From Pedobacter ginsenosidimutans (GTDB lineage: Bacteria; Bacteroidota; Bacteroidia; Sphingobacteriales; Sphingobacteriaceae), in assembly GCF_001442625.1 (NCBI RefSeq), contig NZ_LMZQ01000006.1, positions 62,001-126,000 of the forward strand: a stretch of DNA of 64,000 bases, written 5' to 3'. The notes under the pieces were generated by a model, which did no database searches, was not told the origin of the DNA, and saw only the letters and a list, made by a program, of their open reading frames with translations. This document shows positions 1 through 8,357 of the stretch, piece after piece (positions within the stretch are counted from its first letter, which is position 1; each line of letters starts with the position of its first letter). The translations under genes and the position numbers were made by a program.

Positions 1-1458
1 TCTCTTACTATGGGATATAAACTCAATATGTCCAATACCATAAAAACAGGCTCTGGCTTCATCTTTTGTGAGTACGCCTTTTTCAACTAATGAAAATAAG
101 TTAAACAACTGCCACGTGCTTAACATTCCGCGCTGATCATTTATGGCATCACTTATCTGGTTGGCATTAAAAGGGGGGTGTTGCCGTTTTTCAGCTGGGA
201 GATGCCGTTGATGGTTGACAAGGTAAAGAGGAAATACATTAAAATCATTCCGCTGCTTGGCCCTTCTGAACCTTACTTTTCCGATCTGGCTACATTCAGA
301 GTCTGTTGAGGTACCACCGATTCCTTTTACCTCGATGATGATTAGCCCTTTATCGGTTTCAATTTGTACGTCTTCTTCCAACACACCTGCCTCAGAAGGT
401 AAAGTATCTGCATCGACCACATGATCAAAACCCAACCAGTGTAGGAATTTGATTACGGCTGTAACCAACTCTGTACCGGAACCTGTAAGTAATGTCTTTA
501 AATAACCGTATTCCAAGTTATTGCGGTCAATTTCCAGGTCTTTTTCCTTAAGCTTCTCAGTAAACTGTTCTATAATTTTCTCCCGTTCATGCAATAGCTT
601 TTCTTGATTCGGCAAGCTGTATCTTTTATTTTCCAACCATTTATCTTTTACCTCATCAGGAAAAAGTGCTGGCAGCAGCTCAGGGCCTGCCTGTGTAAAA
701 AACTCTTTTAAAAAAACACCTTTATTGTCGATATCGGGTAAAAAGAAAATGCCTGATTTTCCGTCCAGAATGCAAAAGCTTACTACCTCATCATCATGAG
801 AAAACACCAGTGGATAATAATTCTTCTCAAGCTGTGGTTTTCCGTCCTGATATGTCCGAGGCAAATTAAAAGTCACGTGGTACCGAGCCCCAGGTAAATG
901 CTTCCTTATCAGGCTATAAATCTCGTTGGTGCCCTTTTCAGCCTTAAGTATTTCTCCCTGGCGATTGTTTATTCCAGGAAAATCTGGAAGAAACGAGTAA
1001 GTTTGGCGTTCATACGATGATTCGCGCTCACCGCTGAAATGATATTCAATTTTCTCGTTTCTACCACAAAACACAATAAGCAATGCCCCCTGCTGCAGGG
1101 CATTGCTTAACTCATTCTGAAGAATGCTAAGTATCAGAGGTGTCGGATCAAATAAACTTTGAGGTTGATGACATTCAATATATGTGCCGCGGTTAGATTT
1201 TTCATTTATTTTCCCGTGATCACTTGACCTGTATGGGACGATCGCTTCAGTAGTCAGATCAATAATAATCTTGCTATATTCATGCAGGTTTTTTGGTATA
1301 TCTGCCTGTGGATTTACCCGTAGGTTACTAACGTAACTTGGATATGTAATTTGCACCTGCTTTCCCAGACTGCCAGGATATATAGCCATTCCTTCCTGCT
1401 TTAGATATTCTATTGTACCCTCTGAAAGGTTTAAACCACAAATCTTATTTTCTCTCAT
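1..1458 (-). CDS. Nuclease-like hypothetical protein, 3' end cut by window edge
   Basis: An uninterrupted minus-strand frame of 486 codons runs from an ATG at 1458 to the window edge, so the protein is incomplete at its C-terminus. The N-terminal two thirds match no family I can name. Near residues 360-380 the sequence LEEDVQIETDKG-LIIIEVKG has the acidic residue, hydrophobic strand and ExK order of PD-(D/E)XK nucleases, followed by a Gly-rich GIGGTS stretch. This suggests a nuclease subunit of a defence or restriction system. It is divergent from the coiled-coil gene at 1780. Function beyond 'possible nuclease' is not supported. Confidence 0.75.
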   Translation of the reverse strand, partial: MRENKICGLNLSEGTIEYLKQEGMAIYPGSLGKQVQITYPSYVSNLRVNPQADIPKNLHEYSKIIIDLTTEAIVPYRSSDHGKINEKSNRGTYIECHQPQSLFDPTPLILSILQNELSNALQQGALLIVFCGRNEKIEYHFSGERESSYERQTYSFLPDFPGINNRQGEILKAEKGTNEIYSLIRKHLPGARYHVTFNLPRTYQDGKPQLEKNYYPLVFSHDDEVVSFCILDGKSGIFFLPDIDNKGVFLKEFFTQAGPELLPALFPDEVKDKWLENKRYSLPNQEKLLHEREKIIEQFTEKLKEKDLEIDRNNLEYGYLKTLLTGSGTELVTAVIKFLHWLGFDHVVDADTLPSEAGVLEEDVQIETDKGLIIIEVKGIGGTSTDSECSQIGKVRFRRAKQRNDFNVFPLYLVNHQRHLPAEKRQHPPFNANQISDAINDQRGMLSTWQLFNLFSLVEKGVLTKDEARACFYGIGHIEFISHSKR

Positions 1459-1779
1459 TTATAAGAATAAAAAGTCGTTAAAAATTGATAAAATACTAAA
1501 GTAAAATATTCGTTGGTAAGCGACAATATAATGGATTCAGAAAATAAACAATATTAATCCAAACCAAAGCGGGATTATGCCATTGCTCAAAAATAATCGT
1601 TCTCAGGTACGCGAGAATGTGAGTAAAAAGACTAAATATGCCTTCAGTGGGGCAGAAATTTTAAATAGCCATTTTTTTTCGTCAAAACATTATTGCTCTA
1701 ACGACATGTAATAACTTGTAGTTAATTTTTAATATCTTGGTATTAACCTAATAATTACCGCTCTAATCGCTCGGCAGAC
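1459..1779. other. Divergent intergenic region
   Basis: This 320-bp AT-rich gap lies between two divergent genes and must hold both promoters. A small inverted repeat (TTCTC/GAGAA) lies near 1600-1615. I see no convincing TAnnTTTG box, RNA gene or further ORF. Confidence 0.4.
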
Positions 1780-2217
1780 ATGACAATACCAAAAAGTACA
1801 ATTGATAAGGTAATCAAACTTTTTCTCCGCACCTTACCATTAATTCCAGCACCGGAATTATATGATATCCTAAATGATCTCAAAAAATCAAAGCAAGACA
1901 TTAATGAAAAAATCAATAAGGCCTATGTCGCTTTACGTGAAACTTCGGAATTAGTAGATGAGCTCCAGAAAGATCTAACAGAACGAACAGACCAGGTTAA
2001 ACGCCTAAGTGATGAATACGAAAGATACTCTAAACTGGCAGAAATAGAACAGGAAAAAATCCAACCATTATTAATAGAACTTGATAAGACTGTCAATAAA
2101 GGTAAATATCAGGAACGATGGGTAGGTTTTGTAATTAATATAGTATCTGGTATTATCATATTCATCTTGGGAATATGGCTTGGACCTAAAATCAGTGAGT
2201 TTTTTAAAGTTAAGTAA
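1780..2217 (+). CDS. Coiled-coil protein with C-terminal membrane anchor
   Basis: This 145-residue protein has a charged helical body (about residues 35-110, rich in Lys/Glu and Leu heptads, probably coiled coil) and one C-terminal transmembrane segment (about 118-138, VGFVINIVSGIIIFILGIWL). No family is recognised. Its stop codon overlaps the start of the next frame in a TAATG arrangement, so the two were translationally coupled. That next frame begins like a STAND NTPase. A membrane-anchored partner beside a STAND-type sensor is an arrangement seen in anti-phage modules, so this could be the effector or scaffold of a now broken system. That role is inference. Confidence 0.7.
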   Translation: MTIPKSTIDKVIKLFLRTLPLIPAPELYDILNDLKKSKQDINEKINKAYVALRETSELVDELQKDLTERTDQVKRLSDEYERYSKLAEIEQEKIQPLLIELDKTVNKGKYQERWVGFVINIVSGIIIFILGIWLGPKISEFFKVK

Positions 2218-2345
2218 TGGGGACAACTGCATCTTTTAATTACTTTGATGTGCCTAATTTCGATGGTTTTAGCGGTCGGGATGCAGAGATCTCTAACCTT
2301 ACCAAACGGGTAATCGAGGACGGTAGATGTTTTGCCCTTTCTTAA
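2217..2345 (+). pseudogene. 5' remnant of a STAND/NB-ARC-like NTPase gene
   Basis: A 42-codon frame starts at the ATG overlapping the stop of the preceding gene (TAATG) and ends at TAA 2343-2345. It reads in part FDGFSGRDAEISNLTKRVI, then EDGRCFALS. This matches the segment just before the Walker A loop in STAND/NB-ARC proteins (F-x-GR-x-x-E-x-x-x-L ... V-x-x-x-SG). The frame stops exactly where the Gly-rich P-loop should begin. The reverse transcriptase gene ends 13 bp further on. I read this as the stump of a gene whose remainder was lost or displaced when the neighbouring cassette arrived. The similarity is by eye only. Confidence 0.5.
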
Positions 2346-2357
2346 TATCTCAAAACG

Positions 2358-4190
2358 CTAAAGCAGCTTTTTTTCCCGTTCTAGAATGCTGTAGAAAGAG
2401 TGAGGGTATTTTGAGAAGATGGTTTTTGGCGCTTTCCTTTTAACTTCTTCATTTTGAAGCACTACCATTTTCTTTGAAATTGGGTTCATTCTGCCTGTGT
2501 CAATTAAATATTGTTCCAATTTTTCTGTGCGAAGTTTAAGGAATTTCTTCAATTGGGCAACTGCAATTTTTCTTGATCTGTCTAGTTTTTTTAATTGGTT
2601 TTTAGTAAAACTGTTTTCGCCGATCAAATGGAAACCAGCGGCCCAGCACATTTCAACAGGCATGCTTTTGTAATTTCTTATATCAACCTTTCCTACAGCC
2701 ATAGAAAACATTTTGGTTTCGAAACTCTGTATAATGGACATTTTATTTTCAAGCAATACCGAATCCTCTTGTTGACGTAATTTCTTTATTGTTTTTTTTG
2801 CTTCTAATTCATGTTTTTTCTCCTGTTTTTCAATTGACTTTTTTCTCACCTTCAATTCTCCATTGAAATGAACCATATAACCAAGAAAACTAACCCAAGG
2901 CGAATTCGCGTATCCAGATTTACGTGTTCTCGACCAAAGATAAACATCTCTCGATTTTACATCATCCCAGAATTTTTTAGAATACCTGGTTTTTAGATCC
3001 ATACAGTCATGTGGTATTAAACTCAACGATTCCAATACCTTTACATATTCTTCGAACAGGGTTCCGCATTTCTCAGGAGAGGTGTGTATGATTACCATGT
3101 CGTCACAATATCTCAGGTAAAGAAAATCTTTACCCCATCCCGGAATTTTATCCATTGCGATATCTGCCTTGTGCAATAATATGTTCACTATCAGTCCTGA
3201 AAGTGCTCCTCCCTGAGGTATTCCTATTTTTCTTTCGCCTCCTAAATTCTCAGGAATTTCAAGTTCTTTTACCCAACCAAATTTGCCTCTGGGTGAATAA
3301 TCATTCTGTTCAATCCAGTAATTTGCATCCAAATTTTTGGGGAAAACATCTTTATTAAATGCATAGCAATCTAAATATGCCAATAGAATTTGCTCTGCCC
3401 TAGGATGAACGGTATATCCACTTTTTATCAATATTTCTTTGAGTGAAAAATATTCTCTAACAATAATGTCATGATCTAGACAATCAAAGAACTTTTTTAT
3501 ATCACATTCGGTAACAAAAAGTTCCTTTTCAATGTTTGAAATGCGGTAATTTTTAAGTTGATCCACTGCATCGTGATGTGTAGGCCCACTTTTTAATGTA
3601 TTCCGTGATCTAAAAGCAAATGATGAATCTAAAAATTCGCTATCAAAAATTCTGGTGAGATATTTATTTGTAAGACTTAGAATTAGCTTGTCTTTAAGCT
3701 CGAACTTCGCTAAAGGTCTTCTTTGAATATCTGATTTGATATCTGGATTTTTTTTAGCTGGAAAAATATCTGGCTTTTTTATCTTAATCTGAGTAGAACC
3801 GAATACCTCAATCCTGAGTTCGAACATAAAATACCTTAAGTTCCTATACCAAATCGGGCTATTTTTAAAAGAAACCTTGCCGGAGATAAAATCTCTGTGA
3901 ACTATAAACACCTTGTTTCTAATCGAAATCCTGTTAAGTTCGATTGAGGATGTGTGCTGTTTTCGGTTGATATGTTTGTTAGGTCTAGACCAACGTTTTC
4001 TTGGAGGTAAAATATCTTTCAAGAACTCGATATCCCGTATCTTATGAATATCACTTACATTCCAGCGGTCAACCTTACAATAATCATTCAGGTAAGAATT
4101 TTTATGGGTGTAAAAAGAAAGTTTTGCTCTATAAAGGCATAATTGATCTACCAATTGATAGAAACTGAAGCAACTTTCGAAATCACCCAT
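2358..4190 (-). CDS. Reverse transcriptase, probably a defence-type or group-II-like RT
   Basis: Numbered from the upstream TTG at 4217 (619 residues), the RT palm motifs are clear: an R-P-L-A-K entry motif near 167; motif A CDIKKFFDCLDH with D239; motif B IPQGGALSG at 333-341; motif C YCDD at 370-373; then SFLGYMVHFNG near 443. About 80 residues separate motifs A and B. A 165-residue N-terminal extension and a basic 160-residue C-terminal tail belong to no domain I recognise. There is no HNH or maturase end, no DGR-type motif B, and no flanking intron or variable repeat seen. It may belong to the DRT/UG group of anti-phage RTs. The ATG at 4190 is preferred to the TTG at 4217. It is divergent from a primase-like gene. 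Confidence 0.85.
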   Translation of the reverse strand: MGDFESCFSFYQLVDQLCLYRAKLSFYTHKNSYLNDYCKVDRWNVSDIHKIRDIEFLKDILPPRKRWSRPNKHINRKQHTSSIELNRISIRNKVFIVHRDFISGKVSFKNSPIWYRNLRYFMFELRIEVFGSTQIKIKKPDIFPAKKNPDIKSDIQRRPLAKFELKDKLILSLTNKYLTRIFDSEFLDSSFAFRSRNTLKSGPTHHDAVDQLKNYRISNIEKELFVTECDIKKFFDCLDHDIIVREYFSLKEILIKSGYTVHPRAEQILLAYLDCYAFNKDVFPKNLDANYWIEQNDYSPRGKFGWVKELEIPENLGGERKIGIPQGGALSGLIVNILLHKADIAMDKIPGWGKDFLYLRYCDDMVIIHTSPEKCGTLFEEYVKVLESLSLIPHDCMDLKTRYSKKFWDDVKSRDVYLWSRTRKSGYANSPWVSFLGYMVHFNGELKVRKKSIEKQEKKHELEAKKTIKKLRQQEDSVLLENKMSIIQSFETKMFSMAVGKVDIRNYKSMPVEMCWAAGFHLIGENSFTKNQLKKLDRSRKIAVAQLKKFLKLRTEKLEQYLIDTGRMNPISKKMVVLQNEEVKRKAPKTIFSKYPHSFYSILEREKKLL

Positions 4191-4217
4191 AGATAAAAAA
4201 AATGAGGGCAGTGGCAA

Positions 4218-4379
4218 TAAAATTGGTCGGTCGGTGTGGTTCGGTTAAAACCTGGTTCTTCTTGTAAAGGAATTTCCCTTCCATATTAATCTAAAATTAT
4301 AGATCGAGTTCTAAATACTGTCTTACCAGTTCACTACCCTCGGGTTAAAATTATTACTTTTATTCTATATTTAACTATA
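4218..4379. promoter_or_regulatory. Divergent RT/primase intergenic region
   Basis: This 162-bp gap separates the RT start from the primase-like gene. It contains a TATATTTA box at about 4368 reading toward the primase, close to the Bacteroidota -7 consensus. Defence RTs often have a non-coding template RNA upstream, so the gap could hold one, but I cannot see a convincing fold by eye. Confidence 0.3.
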
Positions 4380-5354
4380 ATGCAAGAAAAATTCAAAGTC
4401 GGATACTATATCAAGCCTTTTGGTAATTCCTTTATAGAAATAAATCTTGAAAGGATTTTGAAAAATATATCTGGTGAAAATTTCAAAACTATAATTACCA
4501 CAGCGCGTGAAATCTACAATTCTGGGAATAGCGAAGAATACACGCTATATAAAAACAAGCTACCTGCAGTAACCTTTTCCGGAACTTTTTCTCCGGCACG
4601 AAATGCTTCGAGTATTGTCTCTTATAGTTCTCTGATCGTACTTGATATAGACAAAATAGGGGAACGTCTTCAAAAAATCAAGCACGATTTATTTAAAGAT
4701 ATGTTTGTAGTAGCAATATGGTTATCTCCATCTGGAGATGGTTTGAAATTCCTAATATCGACATCCTGTAGTAGAGATTTACATAAACAGGTGTACAAGA
4801 ATGCGGTTAAATATTTCACCACAGAATACGGCGTCGAAATCGATAAAAGTGGATCAGATGTTTCCAGGCTATGTTTTATTTCATACGATCCTGAATTGTT
4901 ATTTCGCACTGACTTCTTAAATTTTGATGACGATACTACTGAAAACTCAAAAAGTCAAAATAGCGATTCAGTCGCAAGTCAGAAAATTATTTCGAAATCT
5001 ATCAGCATTACAAAATCAGCAATTATAAACAACGAGGGCCAAAAAAAAATCCTTAAAAAAATATATCATTATTTAAAGAAAAGAGGCCTTTCAATCACTG
5101 GAACTTATGAGGAATGGGTGAGAGTTGGATTTGCACTTAGCAATACATTTTCCAAAGATATTGGTCGAAGATATTTTTTGGACTTTTGCCGTTTGGACGG
5201 AGCAAGACATGATGAAAGATCAAGTGAAAGATTAATTGAAAACTGCTACCAACATGGAACATCCTCCAGTTCATTTAATACAATAATTTATTTGGCGCAA
5301 TTGCAAGGCTATGTTATTAATTTCAACAAACCAAAACATTCAAAGTTAATTTAA
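4380..5354 (+). CDS. BT4734-like AEP-type primase with PriCT-like C-terminus
   Basis: This 324-residue protein has the archaeo-eukaryotic-primase-like core found in Bacteroidota mobile elements (BT4734/VirE-N type). A strand ends in LIVLDID (D89, D91), the metal-binding motif, followed by WLSPSGDGLKFLI (116-123), the conserved SPSGxGxK motif. The C-terminal part (about 235-300, with EEWVRVGFALSNTF and RYFLDFCRLDGARHD) resembles a PriCT primase-C domain. In the family such proteins start DNA synthesis for plasmids and phages. Here there is no helicase beside it. Instead it is 27 bp upstream of an AIPR gene and divergent from an RT, which suggests recruitment into a defence cassette. Confidence 0.8.
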   Translation: MQEKFKVGYYIKPFGNSFIEINLERILKNISGENFKTIITTAREIYNSGNSEEYTLYKNKLPAVTFSGTFSPARNASSIVSYSSLIVLDIDKIGERLQKIKHDLFKDMFVVAIWLSPSGDGLKFLISTSCSRDLHKQVYKNAVKYFTTEYGVEIDKSGSDVSRLCFISYDPELLFRTDFLNFDDDTTENSKSQNSDSVASQKIISKSISITKSAIINNEGQKKILKKIYHYLKKRGLSITGTYEEWVRVGFALSNTFSKDIGRRYFLDFCRLDGARHDERSSERLIENCYQHGTSSSSFNTIIYLAQLQGYVINFNKPKHSKLI

Positions 5355-5381
5355 TATTTTAGCGGCAAAAATTAACCCTCT

Positions 5382-7052
5382 ATGAGCCTTAAAGTAAACC
5401 GCTTAAAAGCGTACCTTAGAAAGACATTTTCTGAAAGCATTGACCTCAGTGACCTAACAAAAAGATCACAAGAAGAAATAGACAAAAATTTCGAGTCCAG
5501 AGCATTAACAGCATACGCTTTGATGGCGTTAACTGGCTGCACCATCGAAGAAGCTTCAACTTCTATCACCGATGGCTTCGATGACAATGGTATTGATGCA
5601 ATCTATTTCGATAAGACCTCAAAAAGGCTTTGGCTTGTTCAAACTAAATTTATTCACAATGGAACAGGTGGAATTGATAACGGGGACATTGAAAAATTTA
5701 CTAAGGGCGTAAAACTTTTGATTGATGGAGATTTCACCAGGTTTAATGCTAAAGTAAAAAATAAAGAAGTCGATTTACTGCAAGCACTCGATGATGCCTC
5801 CGTAAAAGTTCAGCTGCTTTTGGCTTATACCGGAAAATCTCTCTCTACTCATAACCTCCTCTCCTTACAGGATTTAATGGATGATCTTAATGATCCAGAC
5901 GAGATCGTGATATTGCATGATTTCAATTTAGACAAGGCTTATAGGGTTTTAGAGCATGGTATCGGGGATGTTGCAATCACTGAAGACGTGATCTTAAATA
6001 ATTGGGGACATATTGAAGAACCTATCAAATCCTATTATGGTCAAGTTTCGGGTACCGACCTTGGGACGTTATACCAGAAGTACGGAGTACGATTATTTAC
6101 AGAAAACATTAGGAGTTTTTTAGGAAATTCAGGGGCTAATGACGAAATCATACAAACAATTAAGACTGAACCTGAAAACTTCGTTTATTTCAACAATGGA
6201 ATTACTGTTCTGTGTGAAAAAATCAAAAAGAAAGTCATTGGAGGAGCGGACAAATCTGTTGGCATTTTTGAATGCAATGGTATGGCTGTAGTTAATGGAG
6301 CCCAAACCCTCGGTACTATCGGCTCAATGTATGATGCAAATCCGGATGAACTTGAAAAAATCCGGGTAATTGTGAAGTTTATTTCTTTGGAGGATGCTGC
6401 GCAGGGATTCGGAAAGAGAATTACAATTGCTACAAATACTCAAAACAAAGTTGACAAGAAAGATTTTATCTCATTGGATCCTGAACAAGCTCGCCTGAAA
6501 ATCGAGCTGAAAATGGAAAATATCGATTATCACTTCAAAAGAAGTGAAGATAAAATTTTACCAGATGAGACCAACTATATCCTCGACGAGGTTGCCTTTG
6601 GAATGGCTTCATTTAATCCCAATGTTGATTACTCAACAATGGTCAAAAAAGAGTCGGGAAAGTTATGGCAGGATGTCACAACCGCTCCCTACACAGATCT
6701 TTTTAATTCTGGAACAACTGCTGCCAAAGTGATCAAAGTAGTTTCTATATACCGAGCAATATCGCAAACCTTAAAAGATCTAGCTGCTAAAACATCAGGT
6801 AAGGAACGGAGCATTAATCTGTATGGCAATTCGTTAGTAGCACATATAGTCTACCAAAAATGTCCAAAAGATATTTGGCCAGATGAAAGCAAATCTTTTG
6901 CTGATTTTAAATCAAAAAAGCTACAATCGTTAATTGATACTACGATCGCCGAGCTTCACCAAAAAATAGGAACCGAATATCCTGATTCCATGATTGTGTA
7001 TGTCTTGAGAAACTATACAAAGTGCAGGCACTTAAAATCAATTTTGGTTTAA
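5382..7052 (+). CDS. AIPR-family abortive-infection protein with nuclease N-terminus
   Basis: This 556-residue protein carries the AIPR signature in its middle (FVYFNNGITVLCEKI ... GMAVVNGAQTLGTIG, about residues 265-310). The N-terminal part has DGFDDNGIDAIYFD followed by LWLVQTKF, so D72 and Q87-x-K89 fit a PD-(D/E)XK-type nuclease centre. AIPR proteins are linked to abortive infection and phage resistance, and many are restriction-like nucleases. It forms an operon with the primase-like gene and is closed by a strong hairpin at 7086. Target and trigger are unknown. Confidence 0.85.
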   Translation: MSLKVNRLKAYLRKTFSESIDLSDLTKRSQEEIDKNFESRALTAYALMALTGCTIEEASTSITDGFDDNGIDAIYFDKTSKRLWLVQTKFIHNGTGGIDNGDIEKFTKGVKLLIDGDFTRFNAKVKNKEVDLLQALDDASVKVQLLLAYTGKSLSTHNLLSLQDLMDDLNDPDEIVILHDFNLDKAYRVLEHGIGDVAITEDVILNNWGHIEEPIKSYYGQVSGTDLGTLYQKYGVRLFTENIRSFLGNSGANDEIIQTIKTEPENFVYFNNGITVLCEKIKKKVIGGADKSVGIFECNGMAVVNGAQTLGTIGSMYDANPDELEKIRVIVKFISLEDAAQGFGKRITIATNTQNKVDKKDFISLDPEQARLKIELKMENIDYHFKRSEDKILPDETNYILDEVAFGMASFNPNVDYSTMVKKESGKLWQDVTTAPYTDLFNSGTTAAKVIKVVSIYRAISQTLKDLAAKTSGKERSINLYGNSLVAHIVYQKCPKDIWPDESKSFADFKSKKLQSLIDTTIAELHQKIGTEYPDSMIVYVLRNYTKCRHLKSILV

Positions 7053-7085
7053 AACATCGCTTTCAAAACTTTAAACATCAGCCTC

Positions 7086-7119
7086 AAAGTGGCCTGCATC
7101 AGGACTTGTAGGCCACTTT
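7086..7119 (+). terminator. Terminator hairpin after AIPR gene
   Basis: A perfect 10-bp stem (AAAGTGGCCT / AGGCCACTTT) with a 14-nt loop lies 33 bp after the AIPR stop and 30 bp before the converging zinc-ribbon gene. It has no long T tract and may serve both strands. Confidence 0.7.
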
Positions 7120-7149
7120 CTTGAATTTATTCTGAAATAGATTGTTTTT

Positions 7150-7542
7150 TTAAACTTGAGCCTGTTTTGGAAAATCTTTGATAAAAATATCTTTCACGCC
7201 CATAATAAATCCGATTTCAAACACACAGTACCATTTCGATCCAGTACTATCGGTCGCAATGCTGGTAAAAAACTTTGGGTTGAATCCCTCTGCTATTAAG
7301 GCGGTAGTATCGGTCATAAAGCTTTCGTTCTCTTCACATGGTCTGTCGCACCTTTTTTTAAGAATTTGATAATTCTTTTTTATGATGCGGAATATCTCGG
7401 GCATATTCTCATGCTCTTTGACCTTATCGGCCGCCCTTTTGTTCCGGTTGTAGGTATTGCGGCAATTATCATTACAAAATCGCTGATCACTCCTACCGTG
7501 CAAAATCTTCTCGCAATAAGTGCAGGTCTTTAGTGATTCATG
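7150..7542 (-). CDS. Zinc-ribbon protein with disrupted start
   Basis: The frame encodes an N-terminal zinc ribbon, TCTYCEKILHGRSDQRFCNDNCR, with Cys pairs CxxC and C-x3-C, like the small Bacteroidota zinc-ribbon proteins (CxxCgkxLxGRsDxxFC). The rest is unrecognised and ends near FPKQAQV. No ATG opens the frame: it is open back to a TAG at 7543-7545, and the first usable start (TTG 7503) lies after the first Cys pair. An ATG one frame away at about 7545 (ATG AAT CAC) would fit if one base were missing. The gene is therefore either started at a rare codon or damaged by a 5' frameshift. Confidence 0.6.
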   Translation of the reverse strand, partial: HESLKTCTYCEKILHGRSDQRFCNDNCRNTYNRNKRAADKVKEHENMPEIFRIIKKNYQILKKRCDRPCEENESFMTDTTALIAEGFNPKFFTSIATDSTGSKWYCVFEIGFIMGVKDIFIKDFPKQAQV

Positions 7543-7709
7543 CTAAATTTGGCTCATCGGTAAGTATTTGGTATGGTGCAATATAGCCATTTTATCGGGT
7601 ATTTCTTTTCAGGATCGGATAATGAACAAGCTGATCGGGTAATTTCATTTTATACCGATTGTTTCGGCCTGTCTGAGCGAGGTTTGCTGCGAACCAACTC
7701 TTTCACAAA

Positions 7710-8357
7710 ATGAAAAATAAACAATTACTGGCTTCGGAATTCTTTTCGGCCAATTCTAAAAGACACTATTTTATCGATCTCAAACGGGCAGACAATAATA
7801 GCAGATACATACAGCTTACCCGTAGTGAGCAGCAGAATGACGGAAGTTATAAACGCTGGAGTTTTGTTGTTTTTGAAGATCACCTGCCTGAATTTTTAGG
7901 GGCGATGCGTTCGGTATTCCAGGCAGCAGCTTATCAGTATGAGGGTTATCAAACGGTTTATGATATGGCTGAAGAATACAAATCCGCTAAAGGCATTAAG
8001 GCAATGCCGGAAGATGCGCGCCCACGCGAAAAATTGTTTTCCAAAGGAGCTTCCCGATTAACCACAGAGGAACTGTTGGCAATTTTGGTGGGATCAGGTA
8101 CGCCGAGAGAAAGTGCGGTTGAGCTGGGCAAACGTATCTATGATGGCCATGGTGGTAGGCCCCATCTGCTAAAGCAATGTAGTTATTCTTCTTTGTGCAA
8201 ATTTAAGGGCATGGGTGTTGCCAAGGCCAGTGCTATCCTTGCTGCAATTGAACTCGCCCACAGGATATATACGCCTGCTCCGGAGTTCAAAACTGTTTAT
8301 CTGGTTAAAAAACCTGGTGACGCTGGTGATGAACCTGCCTATTTCTTGAATAGTTAA
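7710..8357 (+). CDS. Pur-alpha-like (DUF3276) domain fused to RadC N-terminal HhH domain
   Basis: This 215-residue protein has two parts. Residues 5-75 (KRHYFIDLKRADNNSRYIQL ... SFVVFEDHLPEFL) match the DUF3276/PUR-alpha-like single-strand-binding fold. Residues 100-190 (ARPREKLFSKGASRLTTEEL, then LAILVGSGTP and KFKGMGVAKASAILAAIELA) match the RadC N-terminal UPF0758 helix-hairpin-helix domain. The catalytic-looking JAB/MPN half of RadC (HxHPSG) is absent; the protein ends 24 residues later. It is likely a DNA-binding accessory protein of the mobile element. Confidence 0.75.
   Translation: MKNKQLLASEFFSANSKRHYFIDLKRADNNSRYIQLTRSEQQNDGSYKRWSFVVFEDHLPEFLGAMRSVFQAAAYQYEGYQTVYDMAEEYKSAKGIKAMPEDARPREKLFSKGASRLTTEELLAILVGSGTPRESAVELGKRIYDGHGGRPHLLKQCSYSSLCKFKGMGVAKASAILAAIELAHRIYTPAPEFKTVYLVKKPGDAGDEPAYFLNS

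Noticed and set aside
2358..4190. Group II intron or diversity-generating retroelement
   Set aside because: No intron ends, maturase/HNH domain, template or variable repeat were seen, and motif B is IPQGG rather than the DGR form.
4218..4379. Retron-type msr-msd RNA
   Set aside because: The gap is only 162 bp, must hold two divergent promoters, and shows no long inverted repeat by eye.
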